Part shown: one piece after another, positions 1 through 11,276 of the stretch
Layout: each line of letters begins with the position of its first letter
How positions within the stretch are numbered: position 1 is the first letter of the stretch
Source of the DNA: Silene noctiflora
Taxonomy: Eukaryota > Streptophyta > Magnoliopsida > Caryophyllales > Caryophyllaceae
Assembly (NCBI GenBank): GCA_009801015.1
Contig: VHZZ01004091.1
Coordinates: 22,885-69,417 of the forward strand
DNA: 46,533 bases
Direction of reading: 5' to 3'
Made by a program: the position numbers and the translations under genes
The notes under the pieces: model-generated
Told to the model about the DNA's origin: nothing
The model's database searches: none
What the model saw: the letters and a program-made list of their open reading frames with translations, nothing else

Positions 1-1929
1 TGACAAACGCAAAGCGTATGAAATAATCTGATCATATCGTATAATAAATTCGGTGAAAATCCGAATATTATTATTAGGAACGGCGAAGCGTCGGAATTAT
101 ATCGTATAATATTTAAATATTTAAATAATCGTATTATCATATTATTTAATTATTTAATTACGTTTTCTAATCATTAATGTGATATCAATTATGAAATAAT
201 AAATGATAAATCATATAATATGAATCAAAAATCATATAATAAAATTAAAATAAAAATTTCTAATATAAAACTCTGAATGTAATATAATTGAAATGAATGC
301 TTTGAGGTGAAAGAGTAATTAATTCTTTTTGCAAGACGTGGGCCCTCTTTCTCCTGAATATCTGTAGCCAATAGGAGCTCTCTAAATGCAATCGCTTTTA
401 TAGTAAGTAGATTTTTTTTTGTAAGGAATACTTTAACCAAAAGTACACTAATTTAGCTTTAAACAATGTGGTTTTGTACTCTAAATTAGTTTTACAAGTC
501 CTCGCATACATGATGCATACACATGGGCGGATTTAAAAAGGGTGATGAGGATGCACCCTCATCCCTATTAATTTTGAAAAAAAGAAATATATGCTTATTT
601 GTACATCTTCTTCTATATATTAAAAGATTAACACACCTAGGCAAATCCGACTCAACTTGAATATTGCGCTCAAGTTGCAAATTGAGAGACCCATTATTGT
701 ATTCTACCGCTCAAATCTTCTCATCCTCACTAAATTAATGATGGTGGGCCACTTGAATTTGCACCACCACTAATTAGTTATAAATAGGATTATAAATTAA
801 GATGATATAGTTAAACTCTGTATATATAAAAAAGGTTTTAAAACGATTGAAAACACAAACGACCTCTGTTATTGACTTTTTGTTTACTTATTTTAATTTT
901 GGTTGTCACTTATGTGTTTATCTTTCTATTTTCGGAACAAGCATGTGAGCTCACAAGCTTGTAACAATTATACGCAAGATTTGTTGTACTTTTTAACACA
1001 AATTGGTAATTTGATCATCTAAGCTATCTTGGTCTAGTTATTATCAAATAACACCGGATATAAATGACTCTTCTTTCCTTGGTATTTTTACCAAAATTAA
1101 TTCATAATATCTACATAATATAAAAGTTAAGTCATTTCTTGATTTCTTATCGGCGGTTAATTTAGTCGGGGTTTGAGAAAAACTTTATTTAGGTAGGGCC
1201 CCCCACATCTTCATCCATAATTAATTATTCTCTCTTAATTTAAGTTTACTTTATATCTTATTGATGATTTCGTTGATAGAAAATTTCATGAAAATGAACG
1301 AACCTACTCCGTTTTACATTTGCCTATTTTTTTTTTTTTTGTAAATCATTCATTCAACATTAAAATTTAAAAAAAATACAAATGAAATGTGTACTATAAA
1401 TATTAAATTTCATTTATTTATTATTTAAAAACTTAAATCAAAAATATAAAAATTGATATCTCTTAAATTTAGAAAAATATAAAAAATATAAAAGTATACT
1501 CATATTTTGTTTGCACTTTTTTTAAAATAGTAGATATAACTCAATAATTTAAACCCGTTGGCGTATATAAAAACTTATATTAGGATTGGATATATATAAC
1601 TAGTATTATATCAAATTAAAATTTATTCCGTACGAAGTACTCTGTATTATTGAAGGTGTTGTTGACTGACACAACTAGTTGCGGTTTTTGACGATCTTTG
1701 TAGGCCAGCTTGGAGCCAAGAAGGCCTTAAATTGTGTGGGATGATGAATAATACAAAGGCCGGTCGAATGTACTTGAGGAAACAATGGTAAAGAGGCACT
1801 ATACATATGACATTTCGAACGAGCTACGGCCCACGCATGTTCCTGCTTCACAAGTTATTCATACTTTTCCATGGATTTAATCGATACCAAAAATCTCACC
1901 GACAGTAGTTCATCCTTTACATTACCTAC
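1..1929. other. AT-rich intergenic DNA, no gene seen
   Basis: No open reading frame here has recognisable protein character; the short ORFs on the minus strand are low-complexity. The first 250 bases are strongly A/T-biased with runs such as 'atttaaatatttaaataatcg'. No clear TIR, LTR or RNA gene was recognised. Confidence 0.5.
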
Positions 1930-2432
1930 CATGGCCGGTCTTATACATTTTGAGGATCTAGGCAAAATTATAAAATGGGGTTCTGACTTTGCAAAAAAAA
2001 AATATATAAATACTAATACAATTTAATAAACGAAATAACAGACGAAATTTTCTTTTGAAGAACACTAAATTTTTTTTTCCCAATTTGAAAAATGAGGTTG
2101 ATTCTTCAAGAATCCTAAAAATTTTAGAAAGAAAAAAATTATTTTGGATTTGAAGGATTGGATGAGGTACTTTATATAACTCAACCCTTTAATCATCAAA
2201 ATTCTTTTAAAACGAAGCCATGAAGAATAAAACACAAGTCCTCTTAATACTTGGTAAGAGGTATAACCACTGGACTATTTCACTTCTACTATTTACATGT
2301 AATAAATTTTATTTGACAAAAGACCTTGAGGTGTAGCCTATATAGCGGACATTTAATTCCGTTCTCATGAACGTCTTTTAGACTTGGGCACTTGTCGCTA
2401 AACCCAGCAAACAACCCCGAGAGCCGGCCCTG
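1930..2432. repeat. Possible decayed hAT-like non-autonomous element
   Basis: The left edge reads 'ccatggccggtctta' and the reverse complement of the right edge reads 'cagggccggctctcgg', giving a weak terminal inverted repeat around GGCCGG. Ends of the form CAGGGCCGG are common on plant hAT-like elements. No target duplication is evident and the interior encodes nothing, so this is a tentative remnant. Confidence 0.3.
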
Positions 2433-3156
2433 TTACCCACACACCACTAGTTTTCCTACCCATTCGATTTAGTTGACGTATGAATTCTGAAATTAAGCCT
2501 TCTTGTTTGGATTTAGTAGTAATTATTTTCATTGCTTTTAACATAAATGACAAGTAGCCTATGAAGGTTTATGTTATTTTTAGATGTATGTTGAATTATA
2601 TAGTACAAAAAGTTGAATAACAATTGATTTGTTTACTAGGTCTGGTCAGTGGGATAATGTTGGAAGACGGTAAGGGCAAATGTACAACCACTTGAAGACT
2701 TACTATGCAATTCCAAGGCGAAATCCCTTGCAGCCTTATTGTTGAATTATGATTAAATATACTAAAACCACTCATTAGATTAATTGCTCTTCTTTTTGTC
2801 ATCAAGTTCTAGTCATTTAACACATTTTCGAAGCAATTTCCATTTTGTGCATAATATAAGGAAACATAGAAGTTATACCATACTCCATAGCCTTTTTTTG
2901 CAATATTATGAACTATCCAGTTGAATTTCGTAAGACAATAACTAAAAGAGATATAATAACACTGATTAATTAGATGGTTGATATTAATTAATAATTAGGC
3001 CGTCCTTGAAACATTGCTATAATTAGGTAATGTTATTATTATGGTACAATTCACCATCAAAGAACGATTTGAAAACCGTTAAAAAACAAATAGAAACAAG
3101 ACACTATATTAAAGATTAAAGAGGGGAAGAATATGTACGGAGTATTGAATTCCAAG
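2433..3156. other. Intergenic, nothing recognised
   Basis: The stretch is A/T-rich and without a convincing ORF. The minus-strand ORF at 2596-2805 has no recognisable domain. No repeat structure was seen. Confidence 0.45.
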
Positions 3157-3345
3157 TGTCTTGTTTGTGACGGACACTATCCGTCACAAGCTGAAGACAG
3201 ATAGTGTTCTCCTCACAATAATTTAAGTGGAAAGGCAAGTGAGGGGAAAATGGAGCACCCTATAATTGGTGTCACTTGCATATTGTAATAGGAGCATTAT
3301 CCGTCTTCAGCTTATGACGGATAATGCCCGTTTTAATTTGTGATT
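3157..3345. repeat. MITE family 'CCGTCACAAGC', copy 1
   Basis: The ends are self-complementary around 'gacggacactatccgtcacaagctgaagac' on the left and 'gtcttcagcttatgacggataatgc' on the right. The middle carries 'gcaagtgagggga', 'atggagcaccc' and 'cacttgcatattgt'. The same order of blocks recurs at 46079-46270, which supports a genuine MITE family rather than a chance palindrome. It encodes nothing. The superfamily is uncertain because the outer ends and target duplication could not be fixed. It lies about 850 bp upstream of the first GT34 gene. Confidence 0.75.
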
Positions 3346-3671
3346 GAATTTAATATATTAATGGAATTGGGATTACTAGGTAAAGTGATGGGTCTACGTC
3401 TACCCAAAAAAGTTGGGATGATGAAATATAGATAGTGCGTATAGGAATGGCAATCAGACTGAGAAAAGAGAAAACGAGGCATTAAAGCGCAGCATCACTC
3501 ATTCACTTATTCAGTAGTACCGGCACTTGCCAACAAAATGCATTTAGTAAGGGAATGGCCCCTCTTCCTTCATTTACTGCTCTTCATCTGCCTTTATTCC
3601 TCCCTATTTCTATTTTGCACACTCACACGGATTATTTTAATAATAAAACGGAGTTTTATGATTAAATATAA

Positions 3672-3702
3672 CTAGCTTAATCCCGTGTAAAAAATGCACG
3701 GG
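3672..3702 (-). mobile_element. Helitron-type 3' terminus
   Basis: On the minus strand a hairpin (arms CCCGTG and CACGGG, 3682-3702) is followed by a short A/T-rich spacer and CTAG, then T. That matches the classic Helitron 3' end: a hairpin near the terminus, CTRR at the end, insertion between A and T. The body of the element would extend rightward on the + strand. I could not find the 5' TC end, so its length is unknown. Confidence 0.5.
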
Positions 3703-4196
3703 TTGATTTTTAGTTGACTTACGAAATATGTTAGTTTAGATTAGACGTACTAATCATAAAAAATAATTGAATGAAATGATATTAAATAAAGGTGAGATAA
3801 GTTTGTGGCGGACCCCATTCAAAAAAATGAAAAAAAAAATCCTAAAATCAGTGAACCAATCAAAAACCTTCAAATGATTTAACTTTTATAGTAAAGGGAT
3901 ACAATGGTCAAGTTAGTATTACACCTTATTTGATAACTTTTTTTTTTTCCTAAAAGTGATCGCATTTAACTGTAAAATAATCTCAAAATTCCGTCTTATT
4001 GTTTAGACGATAATAACCCGTATTAAGGAAGACGTACCCTTTCTATTTACATTTAATCCTCCATTTATGCCTCTTTTTAAGCCCCCCCATCACTCCTCAC
4101 TCTCCACTCATTCCACTCACTTCCCCACTCACACTCTCCATTTCCTTCCATAATTCACACTTAATCCGTGGCGAGGGGATTACTCCCTGTTGTCCA

Positions 4197-5444
4197 ATGA
4201 CTATGGAAAACCCAGAAGTACCCCCTAAAAATAAAACGACGCCGTTCTTCAGCGGCGTCCTCGTCGCCTTCTTCCTTCTTTCGCTCTGGTCTTACACCAC
4301 TCACCCTTCTCCCCCAACCCTCCCCCACCAAACTCAAACCCAAACCCAAACCCGTACCCAAACCCCAAATCACCAGACTACATTCTATGACGAACCGTCC
4401 CTCTCTTACAACACCGACACTCCGGTCCACAACTGGAATGAAAAACGCACACAATGGCTCGCTAAAAATCCATCCTTCTCCCGGTCTGGTTCAGACCGGG
4501 TTGTCATGGTAACGGGTTCACAACATGGTCCATGTAAAAACCCGGTCGGGGATCATTTACTACTAAGGCTGTTCAAAAACAAAGCTGACTACTGTCGTAT
4601 ACACGGGTACGACTTATTTTACAACAACGTATTACTTGACCCCAAAATGCCGGGTTATTGGGCTAAATACCCGGTTATTCGAGCTGCAATGTTAGCCCAC
4701 CCTGAAGCCGAGTGGATATATTGGGTTGATTCGGACGCGGCAATTACTGACATGGACTTTTCTCTACCTTTGGAAAAATACCAGGACCATAATTTAGTGA
4801 TCCACGGTTGGCCCAACTTGGTTTACGATAAAAGAAGTTGGACCGGGCTGAACGCCGGGGTTTTCCTAATTAGGAATTGTCAGTGGTCAATGGACTTGTT
4901 GGACCGATGGACTAGCTTCGGTCCAACAAGTCCTGAGTACGTCAAGTGGGGTTCCATCCTAAAATCAATTTTCCCAGACAAGTTGTACCCAGAGTCGGAC
5001 GACCAGACCGCTCTGGGTTACTTAATAGTCAAAGAGGGTAATAAATGGGGTGACAAAATCTACTTAGAAAATGAGTATTATTTTGAAGGTTATTGGGTTG
5101 AAATAGTAGGGAAGTTGGAAACTGTTAGTAAGAGTTATAATGAGATTGAGCGAAAGGTGCGTAGGTTAAGGAGGATGCACGGGGAGAAAGGTGGCGAAGA
5201 TTATCGTGCGCAGTGGGAAGCGTATTTTAAGGAAAATAACGGATTACGGAGACCGTTTATAACACATTTTACGGGGTGTGATATTTGTAATGGGAAACAT
5301 AATCCTATGTATACTTGGAAGAAGTGTTTGGATGGGATTAATAAGGGTTTGAATTTTGCGGATAATCAGGTGCTTAGGAATTATGGGTTTGTTCATCTTG
5401 ATTTGTATAATTCGTCGTCGGTCAGGCCGCTTTCGTTTGATTAA
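4197..5444 (+). CDS. GT34 glycosyltransferase 1 (canonical galactomannan galactosyltransferase-like)
   Basis: Predicted type II Golgi protein of 415 residues that transfers a sugar, most likely alpha-1,6-galactose from UDP-galactose, to a beta-mannan backbone. The family (CAZy GT34) also includes xyloglucan xylosyltransferases, so the exact sugar is inferred. The order is: 16-residue cytosolic tail, membrane anchor at about 17-33, stem with an unusual Gln-Thr repeat (45-56), then the catalytic domain. Visible motifs are D178-S-D180 (metal/nucleotide sugar), H203-G-W-P, S-W215-T-G-L-N-A-G, S-D268-D-Q and T-H357-F-T-G-C. It is the only copy keeping H203 and W215-T216, which I recall as typical of GT34. 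It also lacks the N-x-T sequon before T-F-Y-D found in all the others. The ATG at 4197 is followed by another at 4203; either could be used. A CT-rich leader lies upstream (about 4060-4180) with no obvious TATA box. Length matches the roughly 430-440 residues usual for the family. Confidence 0.95.
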   Translation: MTMENPEVPPKNKTTPFFSGVLVAFFLLSLWSYTTHPSPPTLPHQTQTQTQTRTQTPNHQTTFYDEPSLSYNTDTPVHNWNEKRTQWLAKNPSFSRSGSDRVVMVTGSQHGPCKNPVGDHLLLRLFKNKADYCRIHGYDLFYNNVLLDPKMPGYWAKYPVIRAAMLAHPEAEWIYWVDSDAAITDMDFSLPLEKYQDHNLVIHGWPNLVYDKRSWTGLNAGVFLIRNCQWSMDLLDRWTSFGPTSPEYVKWGSILKSIFPDKLYPESDDQTALGYLIVKEGNKWGDKIYLENEYYFEGYWVEIVGKLETVSKSYNEIERKVRRLRRMHGEKGGEDYRAQWEAYFKENNGLRRPFITHFTGCDICNGKHNPMYTWKKCLDGINKGLNFADNQVLRNYGFVHLDLYNSSSVRPLSFD

Positions 5445-7125
5445 TTAAGGTATAATGCTAACTTTTTTTGTGTTAATGTTGTAAGGTGTTTTATAGTACT
5501 AGTGTGGAAAGATGTATTAATGTATATTTGCTTCATTTGCTTGCAATTTAGCTGGAGCATTTGGGTTAGCATTGCCTAATGTATGATATGGAAAGTTGTG
5601 TTATTGAAAGATGCCTAGCAAATTAGCTTGGACATTTCAGGTTTAAGAAATAAGACAAGACGTAATTTAATACGAGTACTACTTTGTTCATCTCCTAAAA
5701 GTTCAGTCACAGTTTTGTTTCCGTTTGTATGAAAGTTACTTATTTAAATCACTCACTTTCAGTTGTTGATTACTTTCAATAAAGAAGTAGGGGTATTAGC
5801 AACTTGGTTAACGTAATTCTTGATGTAAGGCTGTTTTAATCCAATTATCCTTGCCCGCCACAGCAAAAACCTTTGACATACTATGGTAATGTTGCTGTTG
5901 GAACCTTTACTAGAAGCGAGCATACAGGAGATGTAGAGGGTCAAATAAGAGGACATCATATATGTTCAGTAAAGATAGGATAGTAAAAGGGTGCGGTGTA
6001 GTCAGTAGCGTTAGCAAATACTGATAAGGCGCCTTTAGAATTTTGGTTTGTGGAGAATGTAGATCATTTATGTTGCTAATCACTATTGAGTTTGGATTAG
6101 AATTTATGGACGATTTGGGTGTGCATTGTCGCTTGTCGGTGTGAATATTTGGAATAATTCATAGACAATTGTTTGTGCCCAGTCTTATTTAGATTAATGT
6201 GTTTCCTGGACCCCTTTTACATTGGTACTATGATCTTGTTCCGGTGCGTGAGTACTCACTAGTGAGTTGCATATCTTATTTAGTGGCGTTGCTAGAATTG
6301 ATAGAGCATGGGGTCAATTTTAGTGTAATGATTATGTTTTTTTTTTTTTTAGTATGGGATCTAAAAGACATAAAATTTTCGAGTCAAACAAATTTAACAA
6401 TAAAAAACGTCTATTGTCCAGAAAGCTGTGGTGGTCTCAAGACCACACTTTCCTATATGTGGCTACGCCATCGTCTTATCTAGATTTAAAGGCATTCAGT
6501 TTGTCTATGCCCTGTTTATATTTCCCTCTAACAATTATAGGAAATAGAATGCTCGAGGATGCTGAAATTTATACTTGATCAAGAGCAAGTAATTTGAGCT
6601 ATCAGGCTATGCCTATATAATCGAGTATTAGATTTTTGGTGCATATGTCAAATAAATTGCTTGATTTTGCCGATTATAACCTGCTTGAACTGCGTCCTGC
6701 GTGGTGCTAAGGCGTTTATGAGCAGTTGGATACTTTAATACATGATTTATAGCTAATGGAGTAGTTGAGCTTTTTGATGCTTGTGGTAATCTAATAATGG
6801 CCACCTTTATGGACCAACTAAAGGAGACCAGTCAAATGGATAGGTATAGTAGTTAGTACTTTGTAGGTTTAATGAGTGCCATTTTGCCCTTCAGCTGCTC
6901 TCCTGTAGTCCTCATATTATGAGATCGGCCATGGGAAAGTAGTCTGATACTCTGCATATATGCTATGAAAAAACAGCGAAAATTCTCGTATTAATGTTTA
7001 ATATTTTATAATGGTTGAATGCACATGTTAAAGTTGAGAATTGCGAAACTTAAATGTATTTTCGGTCAATGTGTTTTACGGTTGGGCATGTTATTAATGG
7101 GATGGTCTTACTGCCTAGACAGGGC
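5445..7125. other. Intergenic downstream of GT34-1, no gene seen
   Basis: The first few hundred bases probably hold the 3' UTR of the upstream gene. ORFs of 60-94 codons here (for example 6199-6483) are T-rich and resemble no family. No GT34 fragment was found. Confidence 0.45.
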
Positions 7126-7680
7126 TGTAGACACCAAAATTTTACATATTTTGGTATTTAGATATTATATATCATCTAGGATATTTAGAGATAATTATCA
7201 TTAATTATTGTGATAATATCTTAGATATATTTGTAAACCATAAAATTTCATACCTGCAATAATAAATAAAGAGGCAAGAAAACAATACGGAAACAAGAAT
7301 TTTATTTTATAACTGAAAGATTAAGGTTACAATTTTCGTAGATCTCTTGATTCCATTCTTAAAGCTAGGGTTTTGATAGTGCTACGAGGGTCTTATCGAC
7401 TTAATCTCGTAAGGAGATAATGGGGTCTATTTTTTGTGACTTATTCCATCTTACCTACAATTTGGTAGTAGGAAAACGGGGTCGTTTGAGACTTAATCCA
7501 TGCTCCACCACCAAACCCTAGAGATGGAGTCGTTTTTATAGTAGAGGGGCTTGGAGGTAAAGATAAAAATTTCTAAAATATCTAAGATATTATCACAATA
7601 ATTAATGATAATTATCTCTAAATATCCTAGATGATATATAATATCTAAATACCAAAATATGTAAAATTTTGGTGTCTACA
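7126..7680. mobile_element. Element with perfect 103-bp terminal inverted repeats
   Basis: Positions 7126-7228 and 7578-7680 are exact inverted repeats of 103 bases, starting 'tgtagacaccaaaatttt' and ending with its complement. The 349-bp interior contains 'gagatctcttgattcc'-like and 'ctagggttttgat' sequence but no coding capacity. Flanks are 'agggc' on the left and 'agggg' on the right, a possible 5-bp duplication with one mismatch. TG...CA ends plus a 5-bp duplication would suit a solo LTR, but 103-bp inverted repeats fit a foldback or Mutator-like element better. The perfect arms suggest recent insertion or conversion between arms. Confidence 0.7.
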
Positions 7681-8384
7681 AGGGGTATACACATTGTAGG
7701 ATATACAACACTGTAGGACTGTGGGTTCGACTTTTTTAGAGCTAATTGGATGAATCATGAATGCTTAATTGCTTACTAATATAACTCCCGTACTATAATA
7801 CGGTATTTGTAGATAAATGTGTAATAGAGAATTGTAATTAAAATGTTGTCATTAATCATTTTAGATTTAATAAATCTATTATTTATAAAGTTCTGTATTA
7901 AGACGATTACACAGTATTTTTTTAAATTTGATTTATAAAAGGGCCTTCTCAATAAATTTTTTGCATAAATTAACTTTACTTTATTTATTTTAGACAATTA
8001 GACGTTATGATTTCTAACATGTTTTCATAACAATCGCAACTATTTTGTGATATATTGTAATCATTTTCATTAGTATCCAATTTAGTTTACGTACCTATTT
8101 TATTTATATTTGTACAATTTTTCCATCACTCTTCGAGTGATCTCCTAATAAATTTATTGAGAGATCTTATTTTAATAAATAAAAAATGATTTACACGGAA
8201 AGTACATAAAATAAAAGGGCGGAAAGTAGTTAAGCTTATTGCTTACGAACAAAAATTTCAACAATTTACATATTTATATTTATTGCTTTTATGATAATAA
8301 GAAAATTGAAAAAATTGAAAAATGGAATCTTAGTATCATTCTATCAACTTGCAATTAATAAAAATATGTAGCCTTAATATCGTA
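7681..8384. other. AT-rich intergenic, nothing recognised
   Basis: The minus-strand ORF at 7776-7997 is Ile/Lys/Asn-rich low-complexity and is not believed. A 'gtgggttcgac' near 7722 resembles a pol III B box, but no matching A box or tRNA fold was found. Confidence 0.4.
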
Positions 8385-8410
8385 CTAGTATAGATCCGCG
8401 CCACTGCGCG
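8385..8410 (-). mobile_element. Helitron-type 3' terminus
   Basis: On the minus strand the hairpin CGCGC-agtg-GCGCG (8397-8410) is followed by 'gatctata' and CTAG then T (CTAG at 8385-8388). This is the pattern of plant Helitron 3' ends. The element body would lie to the right; its 5' end was not found. Confidence 0.55.
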
Positions 8411-8466
8411 ATATATGTAGAGATTTTATTTTTGAGGGTATTATTTAAATCGCCACTTTATTAATA

Positions 8467-8716
8467 CTCCCTCCGATCCAGACCAAAAGTAACATGAACT
8501 TTTTGGCACTATTTATGCCAGTAGAGAATCTTTGATATTATTTGTAATATATAAGAGAAAATATAATCACGTGAGATCTTGTTTGATTTATCATAATGAA
8601 TGCTATAAGAATATCTATAATTTTTAATAATCTGTAACTAAAGATATCCACGTTGCAAAACGCGTCTCGACAAGTGTGAAAAATTCAATGTTACATTTGG
8701 TCTGGATCAGAGGGAG
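8467..8716. mobile_element. Stowaway MITE (250 bp)
   Basis: The terminal inverted repeat CTCCCTCCGATCCAGACC on the left pairs with CTCCCTCTGATCCAGACC on the reverse-complemented right end, and the match continues for about 10 more bases. Both ends are flanked by TA, the target duplication of Tc1/mariner elements. It is non-coding, about 250 bp and AT-rich, as expected for Stowaway. Confidence 0.85.
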
Positions 8717-9856
8717 TATTTAATATTTTACTCCATTTTATTTTGTTATAAAAAAAATTGAGAAAAACTAATCAAAGAGAATTGAGTAAAGTTATGTAAT
8801 GTGTGTTTTATTAACGTACTTTTTTTACCATAAAATTACGGATTTCATTTTATAAATTTCTCCTATTTTGTGAAAAATTTAGCAAAATATAGTCTATAGT
8901 TTAATACTAATTTTATTTTATTATAATGAAAAAAATTATAATTTTAAATTAAATTAAAAGATTAGATTATAATTATAATAAGATTATATTTTATAAAAAA
9001 AGATAATAATTTATTAAAATGAAGTTTTATTTGTTTCCTTTCTGTAATAAATTTGATACATTTTGAAGGAAAAATTAAGAGAATTTTTATTCTCTTAGTA
9101 GTAAAGGGGATTTAATGATAAAATCTATGATTATTAGAATCAAGTTGATGTTAATTAGAAATTTAGTTTGAAATTTAATATTTATGATCATTTATTAGTA
9201 AAAATAGATTNTTATGGAAATAATTTTTTTTATGTATTGTATGTAAATAAAAAGAGGATTAAAGTGAGATCAATTATTGAGGGTAGGGTCCATTTATTAG
9301 AAGGTGAATATATAGGCGGGAAACTTGAGCGGAAAAATCTAGAGTTATGTTATTCTTTAGTATATAGGGGATGAGAGTTAAGTTTTTTTTATTGTTGTTT
9401 TAGGCAATTAAATTTGGTAGGGTATATTTCGAGAATAAAAAAAAAAAAAGATAATAGTGGGGTCCAATTTTATAAGTCAACGCATACTTGAACGGCAATT
9501 TTATGAGTTAATACACACTTGAGCGGTATAAGTTAGGTGGAAAATTTAGAGTTGTGTTAATCTTTTACCCTTTTAGTATATAGGAGATGCTCACGTTTTT
9601 AGTATTGAGGTTTAGGGTTGATGAATTATTGCTACCCAAATGGTTCTAATGCGCTCAGTCTCACAAGTTCTTATCCCATTTCGGGAAATGGATGTAAACA
9701 CAACATTTTAGACTTGGTGTTTTAAGTTTATAGTAGTAGACGACTAGTAGTGCGGAAGGAGACTTAGAAATTGTAGACAAGGAAGTAAGGAGCAATAACT
9801 TGTTGATTTGCTCGAGACAGGCCCATATATTAGGGTGTTGAATCCGTTCAATGGAA
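8717..9856. other. AT-rich intergenic with an ambiguous base
   Basis: This stretch is rich in A/T homopolymers. The ORF at 9168-9374 runs through an N at 9211 and has no recognisable domain. Two similar passages ('ataggcgggaaacttgagcgg', 9312-9332, and 'cacacttgagcggtataag', about 9512-9530) suggest a decayed local repeat. Confidence 0.4.
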
Positions 9857-10389
9857 CAGGGCCTTCGAATTTTGGGGGCCCAATTTCTGAAAATGCTGTA
9901 CTAACTTAGATATCTACTAGCGAGTACAGAATGAAGACATAAAATCTATTTATCTTAGTTGGTAGAGGTGCAATCATTTGTTCTAGGGATCTCTGGTTCG
10001 ACTCCATGTAGCTACATTTTATATTTTTATGTAGTTTGATTTTATATACTTCAAATCAATTAGATATATATTAAATTTGGGCAGTGCAGGGTAAAACCGT
10101 CTTATTTTTTTTGTGTTCATAATTTAGTAGCGTATTAGTGTATATGAAATATTAGAGGTAAACCATTTATATAAATATGATGCGTATCCAAATAATCTTT
10201 TTAACAAATGTTAGAAATCTAAAAATTCTATTTGACTACTGATGATTTGGTTATAATTAGTGATGAAAAGCTCACACAAAATATATTGAATAATACTTAT
10301 TTCATACGGAGTGTATAATAGTATATGATTATTGAGGGGCCACTTTTAAAATTTCGCACGGGGCCTCGAAAATGTCCCAGACGGCCCTG
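9857..10389. repeat. Possible hAT-like remnant with GGCC-rich ends
   Basis: The left edge reads 'cagggccttcgaattttggg' and the reverse complement of the right edge reads 'cagggccgtctgggac', a short imperfect inverted repeat. No target duplication was seen. Inside, 'tagttggtagag' (about 9958) and 'ggttcgactcc' (about 9993) look like pol III A and B boxes, but the sequence does not fold as a tRNA, so it may be a tRNA-derived SINE scrap. Confidence 0.3.
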
Positions 10390-10559
10390 GCTCGAGAGAT
10401 GGTCGGCGAAAATAAGGGTTTTACTTACATTCTGATTTCGAAACTACAACAGACAATGAATTTTCAGCAGTCGACTATTACTAATAGTCTACTACAGCAA
10501 GAGTTTCCAGATTAGAAGTGTGAATATTTTAACTCCGAGGACTGTGGTTTCTAATCAAC

Positions 10560-10888
10560 TGATATCTCTTCATCTTAAGGATTAGAATGCCAAGCTTCTG
10601 ACTGATTTATGATTCTTGTTTAACGCATTCCACTCTTCTGCTATCTTATTATTACATTACCTGGATCATCTGGAGTAGATGCTAGAAACTGTTTTGCTCG
10701 AGTCTTTCATGATTACCAAACGAAGGCCGTCTCTACTGAAGTATTCTTCTGTTTCTAAGTAGTTAGAGAACTGTGTTTACATTACTCTGCTTGATGGGAT
10801 CTTTCAGTATTGTTGTCTCTTAAATCTTCGAGTCATCATCTAGCTAGACACAAGTGAGGATATATAAGAGCAGGAAATCTCAAAAGAG
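10560..10888 (+). promoter_or_regulatory. Relic promoter of the GT34 pseudogene, homologous to the GT34-2 promoter
   Basis: Blocks 'aagcttctgactgatttatgattc' and 'gtagatgctagaaactgttttgctcgagtc' align in order with 'aagtttctgattagtttatgattc' and 'gtagatgctataaagtgacttgcttttgagtc' upstream of GT34-2 (about 14838-14950). The TATA core is mutated from 'gctataaa' to 'gctagaaa'. A separate 'tatataag' lies at about 10861. Confidence 0.6.
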
Positions 10889-11276
10889 ATGTTTTCTCCT
10901 TTATGTTTTGAAGGTGCCATGTTGGCTACCTTCATCATACTCCGCAGTCATTCTATCATTTATGACGACTAACACAAACTTCTCGGAAGTCATCAGTTTC
11001 TATAATACCTGAGGTTAGTTACTTGCTGACGAAACAATACTAGAATTGGGACAACAAATGACACCAGTAAGCCCAATGGCTAATCATCTGTACTGGGATG
11101 CAGTTTGTTTGCTAACCAAGTGGAACACTAAACCATGTAACGCTGACAAGCAACCCACTCTTCCCTATCCTGGTAGAAGAGGCCACAAGGATAACTGGTT
11201 CACCACAAACTGACAAACCCTATACAGTCAGGGTGGATATCATTTAATGTTGAGGCTTTCTAAGGCAAACTACTTT
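10889..11276 (+). pseudogene. Decayed GT34 glycosyltransferase fragment
   Basis: Scattered matches to the 5' third of the array genes occur in the right order. They are 'ggtgccatgttggctacc' plus 'ttcatcata' (membrane anchor), 'tctataatacctgaggttag' (the T-F-Y-D-D-P-E region), 'gaattgggacaacaaatgac' with 'accagt' (N-W-D-E-K-R), 'aaaccatgtaa' and 'gatatcatttaatgttgagg' with 'ctttctaagg' (G-D-H-L-M-L-R-L-F-K). Reading frames are destroyed by stops and indels, and everything from the D-S-D motif onward is absent. The 'cctgaggttagttac' passage looks closest to GT34-8. With its relic promoter it marks a ninth, dead copy of the array. Confidence 0.7.

Noticed and set aside
4161..4454. Antisense ORF opposite the start of GT34-1
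   Set aside because: It is the complement of the Pro/Thr-rich stem coding sequence, which yields a long Gly/Val/Arg frame by composition alone.
7126..7680. A confident solo LTR
   Set aside because: TG...CA ends and a 4-of-5 flank match are suggestive, but 103-bp perfect inverted arms are not an LTR feature, so it is reported only as a long-TIR element.
9958..10010. A tRNA gene
   Set aside because: A-box-like and B-box-like words are present, but the acceptor and anticodon stems do not pair; at most a SINE or tRNA-derived scrap.
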